The notes beneath the pieces were generated by a model. The model did no database searches, had not been told where the DNA came from, and was given only the letters and a program-made list of their open reading frames with translations. The translations under genes and the position numbers were made by a program. From contig JAKSZP010014447.1 of NCBI GenBank assembly GCA_022478985.1, positions 1 through 64,000 on the forward strand: a DNA stretch of 64,000 bases, in the 5' to 3' direction. Each line of letters starts with the position of its first letter. Position 1 is the stretch's first letter. The stretch comes from Massospora cicadina. Its lineage: Eukaryota; Entomophthoromycota; Entomophthoromycetes; Entomophthorales; Entomophthoraceae. Below are positions 54,456 through 64,000 of this stretch, piece by piece.

Positions 54456-57400
54456 ACTGGATGGTAAGGCTCCTATTGCTTGTATGGTTGGAGGAACTTC
54501 ATGTGTACCCGGTTAATAATTTGACCCACCACAAGTTCCTTAATGGTGTAGGCGTCAACCCCAGTTTTCTCAATGATCTCAAATGGTCCACTCCATATAC
54601 TGGCAAGCTTGTTCCTGCTTCCAAACCCATGTTGGTTGTGAAAAAAGGACCAAATTCCCCTACCCCAAACTGTGGAAGGCTGCGGCGTCTACATTGGTCA
54701 GCTACATGATCCTGAACCTTCTTGGCAAGACTAGTAGAATATGCCTCAGTTTGGAGCTTGATCAGCGTGCTCATTAGGGAAGACAAATAGCGGTGGGGTT
54801 TGACTCCGCTGGTATCCTCAATGCAGGAGTAAAGCAATGCAGGCAGCGCTGGATGTCATCCATAGAGCAATTGAAATGGACTCTTACTGGTTGCTGAGAG
54901 TGGTAGCTGATATTGTATGCGAAGACAGTGGTGGATAAATGGGTGCTCCAATCTGACGACCGCTCATTTACAAGTTTGCGTAGAATATTTACCAAGGTCC
55001 CATTGACCCGTTCCACCATACCTTTAAATTCAGGGTGGTAGGGGTAGTTAAAACCCCGCGGATTGCCATGAGCTCGTTCAACTTGGCCAATATATGGGAA
55101 GTGAAATTGGTTCCATTATCCATTAGGATAAGTTGCGGGCAACCATGGCGCTGTATGACGAACTCCAGGATGAACTTGGCAGTAGTGACAGCCCCCAAAT
55201 CCTTGATAGCCCTTTCTTCCACCCATCTTGTCAAATGGTCAATGGTTACTATTATATATTTGGAGCAGTTTGCGCCAGTTGGCAGCTTGGGCCCACCACG
55301 TCTATTGAAACTGTATGCCATGTAAACTAAGGCTTGACTAGATGGTAGGTGGTCTTTTGGTGGAATGGTTTCTCCACTTGGCACTGATGGCAACAACCAA
55401 CCGCCTCAAGCACATCGTAATGCATACTTTCCTAATAATAGTGGGGTCGTAAGAACTGCAGCATCTCTTATAACCCTCCATGACCTACCGCTATATGGGC
55501 ATCCATTATTAGCACAGCTCAGGCAGAGGGTTTTGGGAAACTCAGCGTTGATTCCCCAATCCGCTTATATAATTCCTCATTGCGCAAGAAGGTATCCTGC
55601 CTAAGACCATCTAACACTTTAATCATGGGTGGCGGCTCATCATGATATTCGCCCACAATCATTTTTTTGTACATGATGTCCGCCACATCCGCTGTAATGG
55701 AGATCGTTGGTAATCAAGAAAGACAATCCACATTTTGATGCTTTGCCCCTGGCCGATGCATAATCTCAAAATCTTATTCCTGGAGCTTCAAAGCCCATCG
55801 CGTGAGCCGCCCTTCAGTTCCTGCAGATTCTGTAACCAGCGCAAAGAGGCATGGTCCATTACCACTTTTAGTTTTACCACATGGAGGTAGACCCAGAAAT
55901 GTTTATATTACATAGATTCCTGCTAAACACTCTCGCTCAGTCATGGTGTAGTTCCATTCAGGGCCAGTTAAACTGCGGCTGCAATAGGCAATGGGGTGCT
56001 CCACACCTTCATCATCTTTTTGGGACAACACGGCCCCTACAGCGGAAAGTGAGGCATCCATTTTCGCAATAAACTTTTATTAAAAATTAGGGTATTTCAA
56101 ATCAGGCGCGCTAGCCAATGCAGTTCATAATACATCAAAAGCAGTTTTACATCGATCCGTCCAGGTGAAGGCAGCGTTCTTCTTAAGTAGCTCAAAGATA
56201 GGAGCCCCAATACAGCTGAAGTTGGGAATGAACCGCCATTAGTAATTAACTATCCTCAAGAACACCTGGATATCCCGCTTATTACTTGACTGAGTCATCC
56301 GGTGGATGGCTTCCACCTTGGCCGGCTGTGGACTTAGCCCTTTGGAGTCTACCACAAAGCTGAGGTATTCCAACTGTTCCTTGAAAAAAGACACTTTCGG
56401 GGCTTAATCTTGATATTAGCTTTCTAGGCGGGGAATACTTGTTCCAGGTGTCCAAGATGCTCTGTGAATGTTCGCGAAGGAATGTTAATATTGTCAAGGT
56501 AGACAAGAATGCAAGACAGCTTTAAGTCACCCAAATTAATGTCCATAGCCCGCTGGAATGTAGCTGGGGCGTTGCACAAACCCTGTGGCATACGTGTAGG
56601 CTGGAACAATCCCTTTGAGGTAATTATAGCACACTTTTCTTGTTCCGCCACTGGCAACTCAATCTGCCAGTACCCTGATATCAAGTCCATGGCTGAGAAA
56701 TACTTGGCCCCACTTAACCAATCTAAAGCATCTTCAATTCATGGAAGCGGGTACAAATATTTTTTGTAATGCTATTAAGCTTCTGAAAATGATTACTACC
56801 CAATTGGAGCCATCTTTCTTTTTTACAATGAGCACCGGGGGATGCCCAGGGACTCTTTGATGGTTCCAACATTCCCTGTTCCACCAATGCATCTATTTCT
56901 GCTGACACAACTTCTTCCGCTGCTTTTGAACGATGGATAGGCCATAACCTGATAGGGGGATGGTCTCTTGTGTCCACCCGATGCACAACCCCATGAGCGC
57001 AACCCAAGTCATGATCATCAGTTGCAAAAATACTGTGATACTTTTTGAACAGATTCATCTCCCTGTCCTTCTGCTCCTCCAATAGACCAGTGAGCTCCTC
57101 CCCAGGAATTTCAGTCATTATGCCAAAGGGGTTTTTAAAGGCAAGCTGAGATCTTCCCAGGAGCCAAAGTTGTGTATATGGTGGACCTCATTGATTGGAA
57201 TCAAATGCAGGTAAGCTACCACTTGGTGCCGCTGAACCTTCATCACTTCCTTCTGCAGATTTGTTACCAACAGTTTTACTTCCCTTGCCTGGGTAACAGT
57301 AACCCAGGAGCTACATGAGTTCGAGTCATGATTGTTGATAAGGCCCCACAACCTCTCCATATAGACCACCTGGTATATCAATTTCAAGCTCAGTTCCAGT

Positions 57401-57960
57401 TATGATCTGATGCCCAGAAGGGATAGTAAAAGTGTTTGCAGCTCGTAGCGAATTCCCTTTGTACTTTTAAATCTGTGTTGGGAGCATTCGAGTTTTCCTC
57501 TTCATCCGCCAATATTTTACAGGTTTCACACCATCACTATAGGCGAGATTAATTTGACTAGAGTGGATTGAGTCATCCAGCAATCCCCTGGAAGTAAGAT
57601 AGATGAGAATCCGTTGTCCCAGGATATCTAGGGTCTCTTCCATCATGTCAACAACAACCCCATAGTGTCGCATAAATGCAGTCCCAATTAGCAAATCATA
57701 GTGGTTATTTGGTAATACCACTGCCGGTGCCATAATAACAACAGATCTAAACTGCAAAGGAAGTGTGCTATACGCTCCCTCAGAGACTGTGGTTTCCATT
57801 CCAGTGGTCCCATACACCATCTGGTGTTCTATGTCAGGTTTTTTAGTGCCAACTTTGCCACCAACAAAGCGGAGACAATGTTAACAGGAGCGCCCATGTC
57901 AATTATAGCTCATACTTGGGATTTGGCTACCACCACATCACAGTAAGTGCACTCTGAGTA
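54456..57960 (-). pseudogene. G7 pol: protease, RT, RNase H, integrase
   Basis: Minus strand. Protease near 57900-57467: IIDMGAPVNIVS where T of DTG has become M, then GTAFMRHYGVVVDMMEETLD. RT 57118-56424: LVEQGMLEPSKSPW, MDLISGYWQIELPVAEQEKC, RMPQGLCNAPATFQRAM, YLDN in place of YLDD. RNase H to about 55700. Integrase 55396-54774 with [40 protein letters not shown] (TDNG changed to MDNG, catalytic Asp kept) and FAYNISYH. Tail LASIWSGPFEIIEKTG-like near 54560. Inactivated by several shifts and stops. Sister to G3. Confidence 0.8.
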
Positions 57961-57989
57961 AGTTGAAAGCCAGTTATTTACTACGTGTA

Positions 57990-59394
57990 CATTCAGCGGC
58001 TCACATTTTTTTTAGGAAACCTATAATACCTGCACTAACTTTAGGGTAGCTTGCTATAGTAGCATCCACCGAGAAGGAGACCTCTACTTCTCTTAGAGAC
58101 AATGCATCCGCAAATGGTTCCAGCTTATCTGACAGGTTTTGGTCAAACATTTGGCAAGTGTAAGACTTTGGCTGTTCCAAAAACCCTGGGTCAGCCATAA
58201 GTTTGAATTGTGCTTGGGTCAGCACATTTACTCCCCCAACTGGCTGTTGGTAGAGGAATGTATCGTCATATGGGGAGGCGTCTAGTTTCTTGAATTCAAT
58301 CAATTCAGAGGGGACATATGACTTCAAGATAGCGGAAGTAGAGAGTTTCATCTCTACTCTGCTCCTACTTTTCCCTTGATAACCTTGATCCTGTTGTAGC
58401 AAGGAATCTGTCAATTGGGGCACCATCATCCCATGTGCCTGGTGTGACCACATTTAAAGCAACTTACTCCATAGGGCCTATGTGTTTGCGTAATATAAGT
58501 TGGCCTGCTTAGAAAGCTTTTCCAAAGATGATCAGCATAACCAGACCCGCATTGGTAGACTGCCTGCTGTCAAGCAGCATAGTTAAAGCCAAGCGGTCAT
58601 TGGGCAGTTGTTGCTCAATAGTTATGGGACAGTTAGTGAGCTGCGGGGAGTAGCCTGGCATGATCTGCATTGACTGGTTGCTTTCCATCCTCTGGTTAGG
58701 GTAGGCCCCAGCGACAGTGGGAATCTGCTTGATATTTGGTGGAGGGAAGTTGGCAGATATCTGGTGAAGAAACTGAACAATTTTGATCAATGGAACATCT
58801 TCATCCAATAGTGAGGCCATAACATTGTAAAGCTCAGGATATGGATTTACTTCAGAGCCCATTACAATACATACATCATCCTCAGCTAAAATCCCAGCTC
58901 CGATCAACACATGTGCTTCCATTGTAAACCACTCAGCAAATGTGGTGAGACTCTCATTTCGTTAAAACCTGATGGTCAGAAACTCAGCTTTCCGCTGAGA
59001 CATCTTTGCTTTTCCACCAAGCAACTGTATCACCATCTCCTTGACCTCATGGTAAGTAACAGAACTGTCTGAAAGGTAACAAACAACTTATATGCACTTC
59101 CAACATCTAAAGTAGAGATTAACAGTTTTGCCCTGCGCCAGTCTGAGGAACCTTCTGTTGCAAACTCAAATTGTCGAAGGAATCCATGAATATTGCCATC
59201 ACGATCAAAGGGCGGCAGCTGAGCACAGCAGACTTCCTGGAGCAGCTCATCTTTTTTTTGAGCACTGTGTCCAGTGCGAGTTTCAACTCCTCAAGTGAAC
59301 CAGTCCTATTATCTCGTGCAGATTTCTTTTCAAAGCAACCTAGGAGAGACATAGCAGGCGACTTAAATTTTATCAATCTATTAATGATCAATGG
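57990..59394 (-). pseudogene. G7 gag
   Basis: Start ATG at 59352 (MSLLGCFEKKSARDN...EELKLALDTVL). Capsid-like stretch at 58922-58509 (AHVLIGAGILAEDDVCIVM, NPYPELYNVMASLLDEDVPL). Zinc knuckle near 58465-58430 reads CFKCGHTRHMG, a TGA codon, then WC, so the knuckle itself contains a stop. A further 150-codon stretch (58453-58001) follows before the protease. PBS TGGTGCTCACTACAGGGGGC lies at 59414-59395. Confidence 0.75.
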
Positions 59395-59415
59395 GCCCCC
59401 TGTAGTGAGCACCAC

Positions 59416-59965
59416 TGTAATTATTTGGCGGAATCCAGAGGATTTGCCGTAAGAGTTTTGCACAGGGTTTAACCCACTGAGCAATAGAACCCATGATATG
59501 ACAATCGTGGTCCTGTGTAACAACAGAATAAAATGTTAATATAAAACTATGGGGGACTTGCTCCCACTATAATACTTATTTTAATATAAGAAGCTCCTTC
59601 AATCCTCCTCTATCTTCTTTTATTATTCCTATTAACCAACAATCCCTTCTTAATCGCCCATCACGCTCATATTCAGCGGCTTCAGATGATACCACACTCA
59701 TTGCTTGGACTGTTTGGTTCCACCAATTCTCCTTGGTTCAACTAGTTTTCTTTTAATTCCCTATCGCCTAATTTGTAGGCAATTTAATTCATATTCATTG
59801 AATGTCAACATTGCCCAATCGCCTTATTCAAGGCGATTTCCCATTAACCCAGTATCACCTCAATTAGCGGCTTGAATTGCCATTACCGGTTTGATTCCAA
59901 CAGATTCCATATATTTCGCCATGATGACTTTGGGCTTATCATGCAGTCATATCAGAATTGCAACA
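59416..59965 (-). mobile_element. G7 5' LTR
   Basis: 550 bp, minus strand TGTTGCAATTCTGATATGAC to ATTACA. ATAAC at 59966-59970 pairs with ACAAC on the other side (one transition). Removing G7 rejoins G5 as MGYAKVIVTHKIDNGDH. Confidence 0.85.
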
Positions 59966-61100
59966 ATAACTTTAGCATATCCCATGTTGAAATCATCTTG
60001 TGCAATATTTCTCATTATTTAGAGAATAATTCCTGAGTTTGGCTCTTCTCAGAGCTGGTCAGGTTGCTTAAATCGGCCATAGGGACAACATTATTTATGC
60101 TGAGTAGGTCCTTATCAGGGAGTCCTAGTTTGAAAAAATTTCCAAACTCATGGAATGAGTGAAATTCTGAGGTAGGGAACAGATGCAGAAATGCGAATGT
60201 TTGATGTTGCCTTATAGAGATGGGCCAATTTTTAGGTTTGCTTATAAGATGTGTATTTCTTTGTGGCCAGTAATGATAATGCCAGGAGAAATGTTTTGTT
60301 CAAATCGAGATTTAGACCATGGATGATATACTTCACCATAAAGTCCATCTGGTATATTTATTGTTAGTCCTGGTAAGACGATTACTTGATCTCCATATGG
60401 TATAGTAATATGCTGATTTGATCAGAGTGGAATGTCCTTTGACTCATTGATCTGTGTGGGTAGTGTTTTTATCTTTGACCGCGCTTTGACATACTCAATT
60501 GGAACTACTTTTTCTTTGAAGGCCAGATTTATGAATAGGCTGGGTATTTTTTCTCAACTGCCCTATCCCAGTTGTAGTGTAGTGGAATAGCTTAGCCAAA
60601 GATGGTGAGAGTATTGTCCTTATGATTGGTAACAACTCCATATCTTCTTAGAAAATCAATCCTGATTAGGATATCATAGTTTGTATTCAGCAATACTATA
60701 GCAGGTGCTGTCACCACAACAGATCCAAATCTAGGAAGTAGGTTACTGTATGGGCCATCAATTTATTTGTATGCGCTCCAGCTTTTCCATATTCCTAACA
60801 GTGGACAACATCAGGCGCAATTTTCGTCTTTTAACCAATTTTGTGCTGACTATATTGATAGGAGCACCACTATTGACGATGACCTGAACTCACACCTTGT
60901 TACTGCTATGTCCACATAAGTACATTCAAAGTTGTTTCTAGAGGTATTTTTTGTCTGAATGCTTTGATTGCTGCATGATTTCAGTGTGTGATTTCAGACT
61001 TGAGCAAATATCTGAGAAGTTATCTGCTAAGGTCTTCATGAGAAGGGCTACTTGAATATTTTTAAGCTTATGTAGGTCAGGTGAACATCTGGGTTCAGGG
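59966..61100 (-). pseudogene. G5 (gypsy) protease and pre-RT region
   Basis: Minus strand, upstream part of G5 pol. The protease active site near 60877-60854 reads VNSGAPINIVS: the catalytic Asp of DSG has become Asn. Further on, DDFNMGYAKVIV joins the RT fragment at 53889 once G7 is removed. Many stops. Confidence 0.65.
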
Positions 61101-63789
61101 TCTAAACCCTGATCAATAATCTGTTTTGCGTAAGGTTTCAATACCTCTTCTCAGGCTTCTTTAGTATTTTTCAAATATTTGGTTTCTTTTGATGTGGCCT
61201 GAGTAGTGACCATCATGACATCATTGGCTACAATACGATGGAGGTTATTTTCAGCTACATCTTTGGCCCTTTAGAGCTTACCAGGGTCAGGTGGAGTGGT
61301 TTGAACATTAGTGGAGTTAGAGCATTCCGCCTCTACTCCGCTTGCTCTTTTCCCACCTCAATGTCACTGTTAATTTCTAGAAAAATGTTGACCCAGATTT
61401 TTGTTTGACCATATTTAGCATTGGTTAGAAAAATGCCCCTTTTGACCACAGTTGTGGCATGTAATCAGCCTGTTTGCTGCTTTTAATCGAATTTTTGGTT
61501 TGTAGTTCAGAAATTTTTCCCCTGGTCAGACATAGTGTTGCTTTTTGGGCCCAAAAATTGAGATTTTTACTGATCCTTGGACCAATTAGGGATATTAAAA
61601 TTATGGGAACAGCTTCTCAAGTAATTGTTAAGCTCTTGGACTTCCAAGCTTCCATTGAATGCAGGTATCATGACATTGTGCAGTTCATAGAAGGGCATAG
61701 CTGCGTGTTCCATTGAAATCTTAGAGTTAAACTTATCTATTGCATTGCACCCAAGCAGAGCTTGTGTCTCATTTGAAAAATCTGTCTGCATAGTCCTTAA
61801 TAGTCTCATTCTGCTTGAATTCAATATTAAGAAGCTCTCTTTTTTGGGATCTAATTTTTCAGGCCCTACAAACTGTTTAATCACTGCAATTTTGGCATCC
61901 ATATAGCACCAATAGTCACCCAAATAGAGCATAACGAGGTCACATCTATGGGCGTCAAGTTATTTGATCAGTGCTGATCTTTTTGCATAGTCTGATGCTC
62001 TCCTTATTACTTTTCAAATAGCTTGAGGAAAGAGTAAACGTTCCCATCCTTATTAAACTTTGGTAAATTCAATGGTTTAAATTCATCTCGCCCTGTTTTG
62101 GGCATAGGGATTGTACTTTTTCTTGAACGTCTTGGTGTATCATTGTTCATAATTGGCCCTCTTACCCATTGGTGAGTATCTGGAGTTGGGATTGATGCCA
62201 GAACTCTAGGCATAGAATGGATGTTCAAAATATCAGTTTCTGCATTGGTGTTGATTTCTGATGATGCAATTTCATGATAAGGCCCTTAACCACTGGATTC
62301 TGATGCTTAATTTGGCCCTTAATTGTTTTATAAAATGTTTTTGGCTGAATAAGCGGAGCTTTTTTCTATCTCTCCTTTGTTAAAGCTGGGTAAGCACTGG
62401 CAGCTTTGCTTTTTGAGAGATTCAAATTCTTTTTAAGGTCATCATACTCCTCTTCAAATAAAGCTTGATTGCTTTTAATGTCTTAGGCCATATTGTCTAC
62501 TCGGGAATTTGCAGTTGATAATTCCATTCTGAATTCACAATTTTTCTGAGTAATTTCAGCATTTCTGGCCTGCAATCTTGACAATATAGTCCAAAGTTTT
62601 GAAATTTCCTCTTTGGACTGGGCATCCTCTTCATCACCTAATGGGAAAGCTGATCTCGCTGCCAGGTCTATAATGCTTTTGTTTACAATATCCAATTTAG
62701 CATGAACATAATTCTCAAAATCATCGTGCTTTACATCTAACTCCAGGTGGTTTCTTTATCCCAAAGTAGCATGTATTGTAAGTCGTTCTGACTGAAATAA
62801 TAGGAAATCCAAATGTGTTTCCAATTTTTTACAGCGGTTATTCATGCTTTGTACCCATTCATGAGATAGCCCATGGTGAGCAAGAACTTCTGCAGCTATC
62901 TTTGTGACTCATTTGTTTAGAAGCTCCTCAAGAGTATTTAATTTCCCATGAGCTTCATTGGCAAGTCCCATATTACCCACAATTGCTTTTTGGACTTCAG
63001 CAAAACTGAATATTTTAGTTTGTCCAATAGAGCATTTTGGGAAGGTTGTTCCTCCCCTTTCATCTGGTAGTTTTTTGATTTCCAGATTTAGTATAGAAAT
63101 GATTCAATGAATATACATAATTGAGGGTTGAACTAAGTTAACTAGTAATTCATTAGTTTCTTGACTGTCTGTGAAACGTTTGGCAAGATATGCCATGGCT
63201 GTGTTGCGGTACTTCATGTATATTTCCATCTTGAGCGCGTGGTCCTTAAGGTAGTAGAACAGTACAAAGGAGAGTTCTATTTTTGAAGTACCAAACCCAA
63301 AACCCTAAATATTTTTTCCAGCATGGCTTTTACGCTTGAAGATCTAAGATCTATTGGGCTTGTTGTATCTGCATGAGCTCCCACCACTGTGATAAGATCC
63401 AGGGAGTAGGAGGTACCTTATTCAGAGCCTTGGTGGGTGGTAATAAAATAATCTGAAATTTCTTTGTCTCTAGTTTCCATCTCATTGTCACTTTGTCATC
63501 TGGCCGAATCTGCCAGGAATTGGTTATGTGAATCCATTTTAAAGAGTTTCACCAATTTTGAGTAAGCAGTGAAGTTCTGAGGATCACTTTCTTGATAATT
63601 AGATTCCTGCACGTTTAATTGGGACAAAGTTCCTTTATTTGTCCTCAATTTTCCAGTGGCTTGTGGTATTTGGACTGTTCAGAAACTCACTAGGCGTATT
63701 AAAATAGCACCAAATCTTCTGGTCAATTTTGGGCTTAATTTTTCCTTCAAAATTGGAAACTTCTTCCGAGGCAGGTTTAGTTACAAGCT
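61101..63789 (-). pseudogene. G5 (gypsy) gag
   Basis: Minus strand. N-terminal part at 63780-63540 (KIKPKIDQKIWCYFNTPSEF, ESDPQNFTAYSKLVKLFKMD). A probable coiled coil at 62695-62483 (EEISKLWTILSRLQARNAEI). The capsid start near 62100 reads LNLPKFNKDGNVYSFLKLFE, and capsid continues at 61932-61567 (ETQALLGCNAIDKFNSKISM). An intact zinc knuckle CHNCGQKGHFSNQC lies at 61459-61418. Long for a gypsy gag and heavily interrupted. Confidence 0.65.
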
Positions 63790-63810
63790 GGGGATTCAGT
63801 GCTTCCAGCT

Positions 63811-64000
63811 TGTTGACACTTCTCCAAAGAAAAGATAAGATAAGAAAACCAGGAAAGAGATAAAATAAATTATCTTTATTAAGAGGATATCTATCTGATA
63901 ATCAGTCATTAGGCCAGGCACCAGTGTTTATACCTCTAAGGCATCTCCTGGCCACATTTGAGCACAAATTTCATCATAAAACTTTCCACATCAGTTTGGC
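63811..64000 (-). mobile_element. G5 5' LTR, cut by the window end
   Basis: Minus strand ends AAGTGTCAACA next to the PBS TGGAAGCACTGAATCCCC (63807-63790). Matches the last 210 bp of the LTR at 42190-43050. The ORF at 63656-63838 is antisense to gag and not a gene. Confidence 0.65.

Overview
This window reads as a gene-poor, moderately AT-rich stretch of a filamentous fungal genome, most likely a basidiomycete. The evidence is the kind of mobile DNA present: Ty3/gypsy elements (one a chromovirus with a chromodomain, one with a collagen-like Gag), a two-ORF LINE with endonuclease, RT and zf-RVT, tRNA-derived SINE-like copies and Helitron-like termini. I found no intact host gene, no rRNA, no functional tRNA and no CRISPR array. 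Every coding region I recognise is a broken transposon ORF. Lineage is inference, not proof.

Left part (1-23.2 kb). A LINE 3' end (1-707) is followed by repeats of several families. Family A (A1 3667-5690 +, A3 7242-10303 -, A4 18822-19065 -, and A2 far right at 43293-45315 +) encodes a protein I do not recognise. It shares its 3' end with SINE-like copies (S1 6876-7149, S3 21552-21745). Family C (C1 2019-3177, C2 10539-11691, C3 24164-25591) looks like solo LTRs of about 1.1-1.4 kb with TG..CA ends and 5-bp target duplications. Their upstream half carries a conserved coding sequence. A large Helitron-like repeat occurs in two inverted copies (H1 about 6.2-12.08 kb; H2 about 21.75-23.1 kb) with a fold-back segment and a 70-bp tandem array inside. 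A nearly full-length LINE (12144-17426, -) has a perfect 15-bp target duplication. A 75-bp tandem array lies at 17882-18256.

Middle part (23.2-43 kb). An old gypsy element G2 (-) runs from its 3' LTR at 23229 to about 41945. It is cut by C3, by a complete chromovirus G4 (26957-33326, -) and by a complete gypsy element G1 (34503-41017, +, TSD ATCAT). The 5' end of G2 is lost at a junction with the 5' part of another element.

Right part (42-64 kb). A second host element G5 (-) runs from an LTR at 63811-64000 (cut by the window end) to an LTR at 42190-43050. It is split by G7 (53890-59965, -, TSD ACAAC/ATAAC), G3 (46799-52960, +, TSD GTCAG) and A2 (8-bp TSD). Removing these insertions rejoins the G5 reading frame, so the order of events can be read directly.

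The most unusual signal is a set of four tiny insertions (about 16-27 bp). All end in the same A-tailed 3' sequence and all are flanked by 16-17 bp target duplications (2773, 4122, 20201, 47536). They look like extreme 5'-truncated products of target-primed reverse transcription from one unknown short RNA. Stops and lost catalytic residues repeatedly look like C:G to T:A changes, but I did not measure this.
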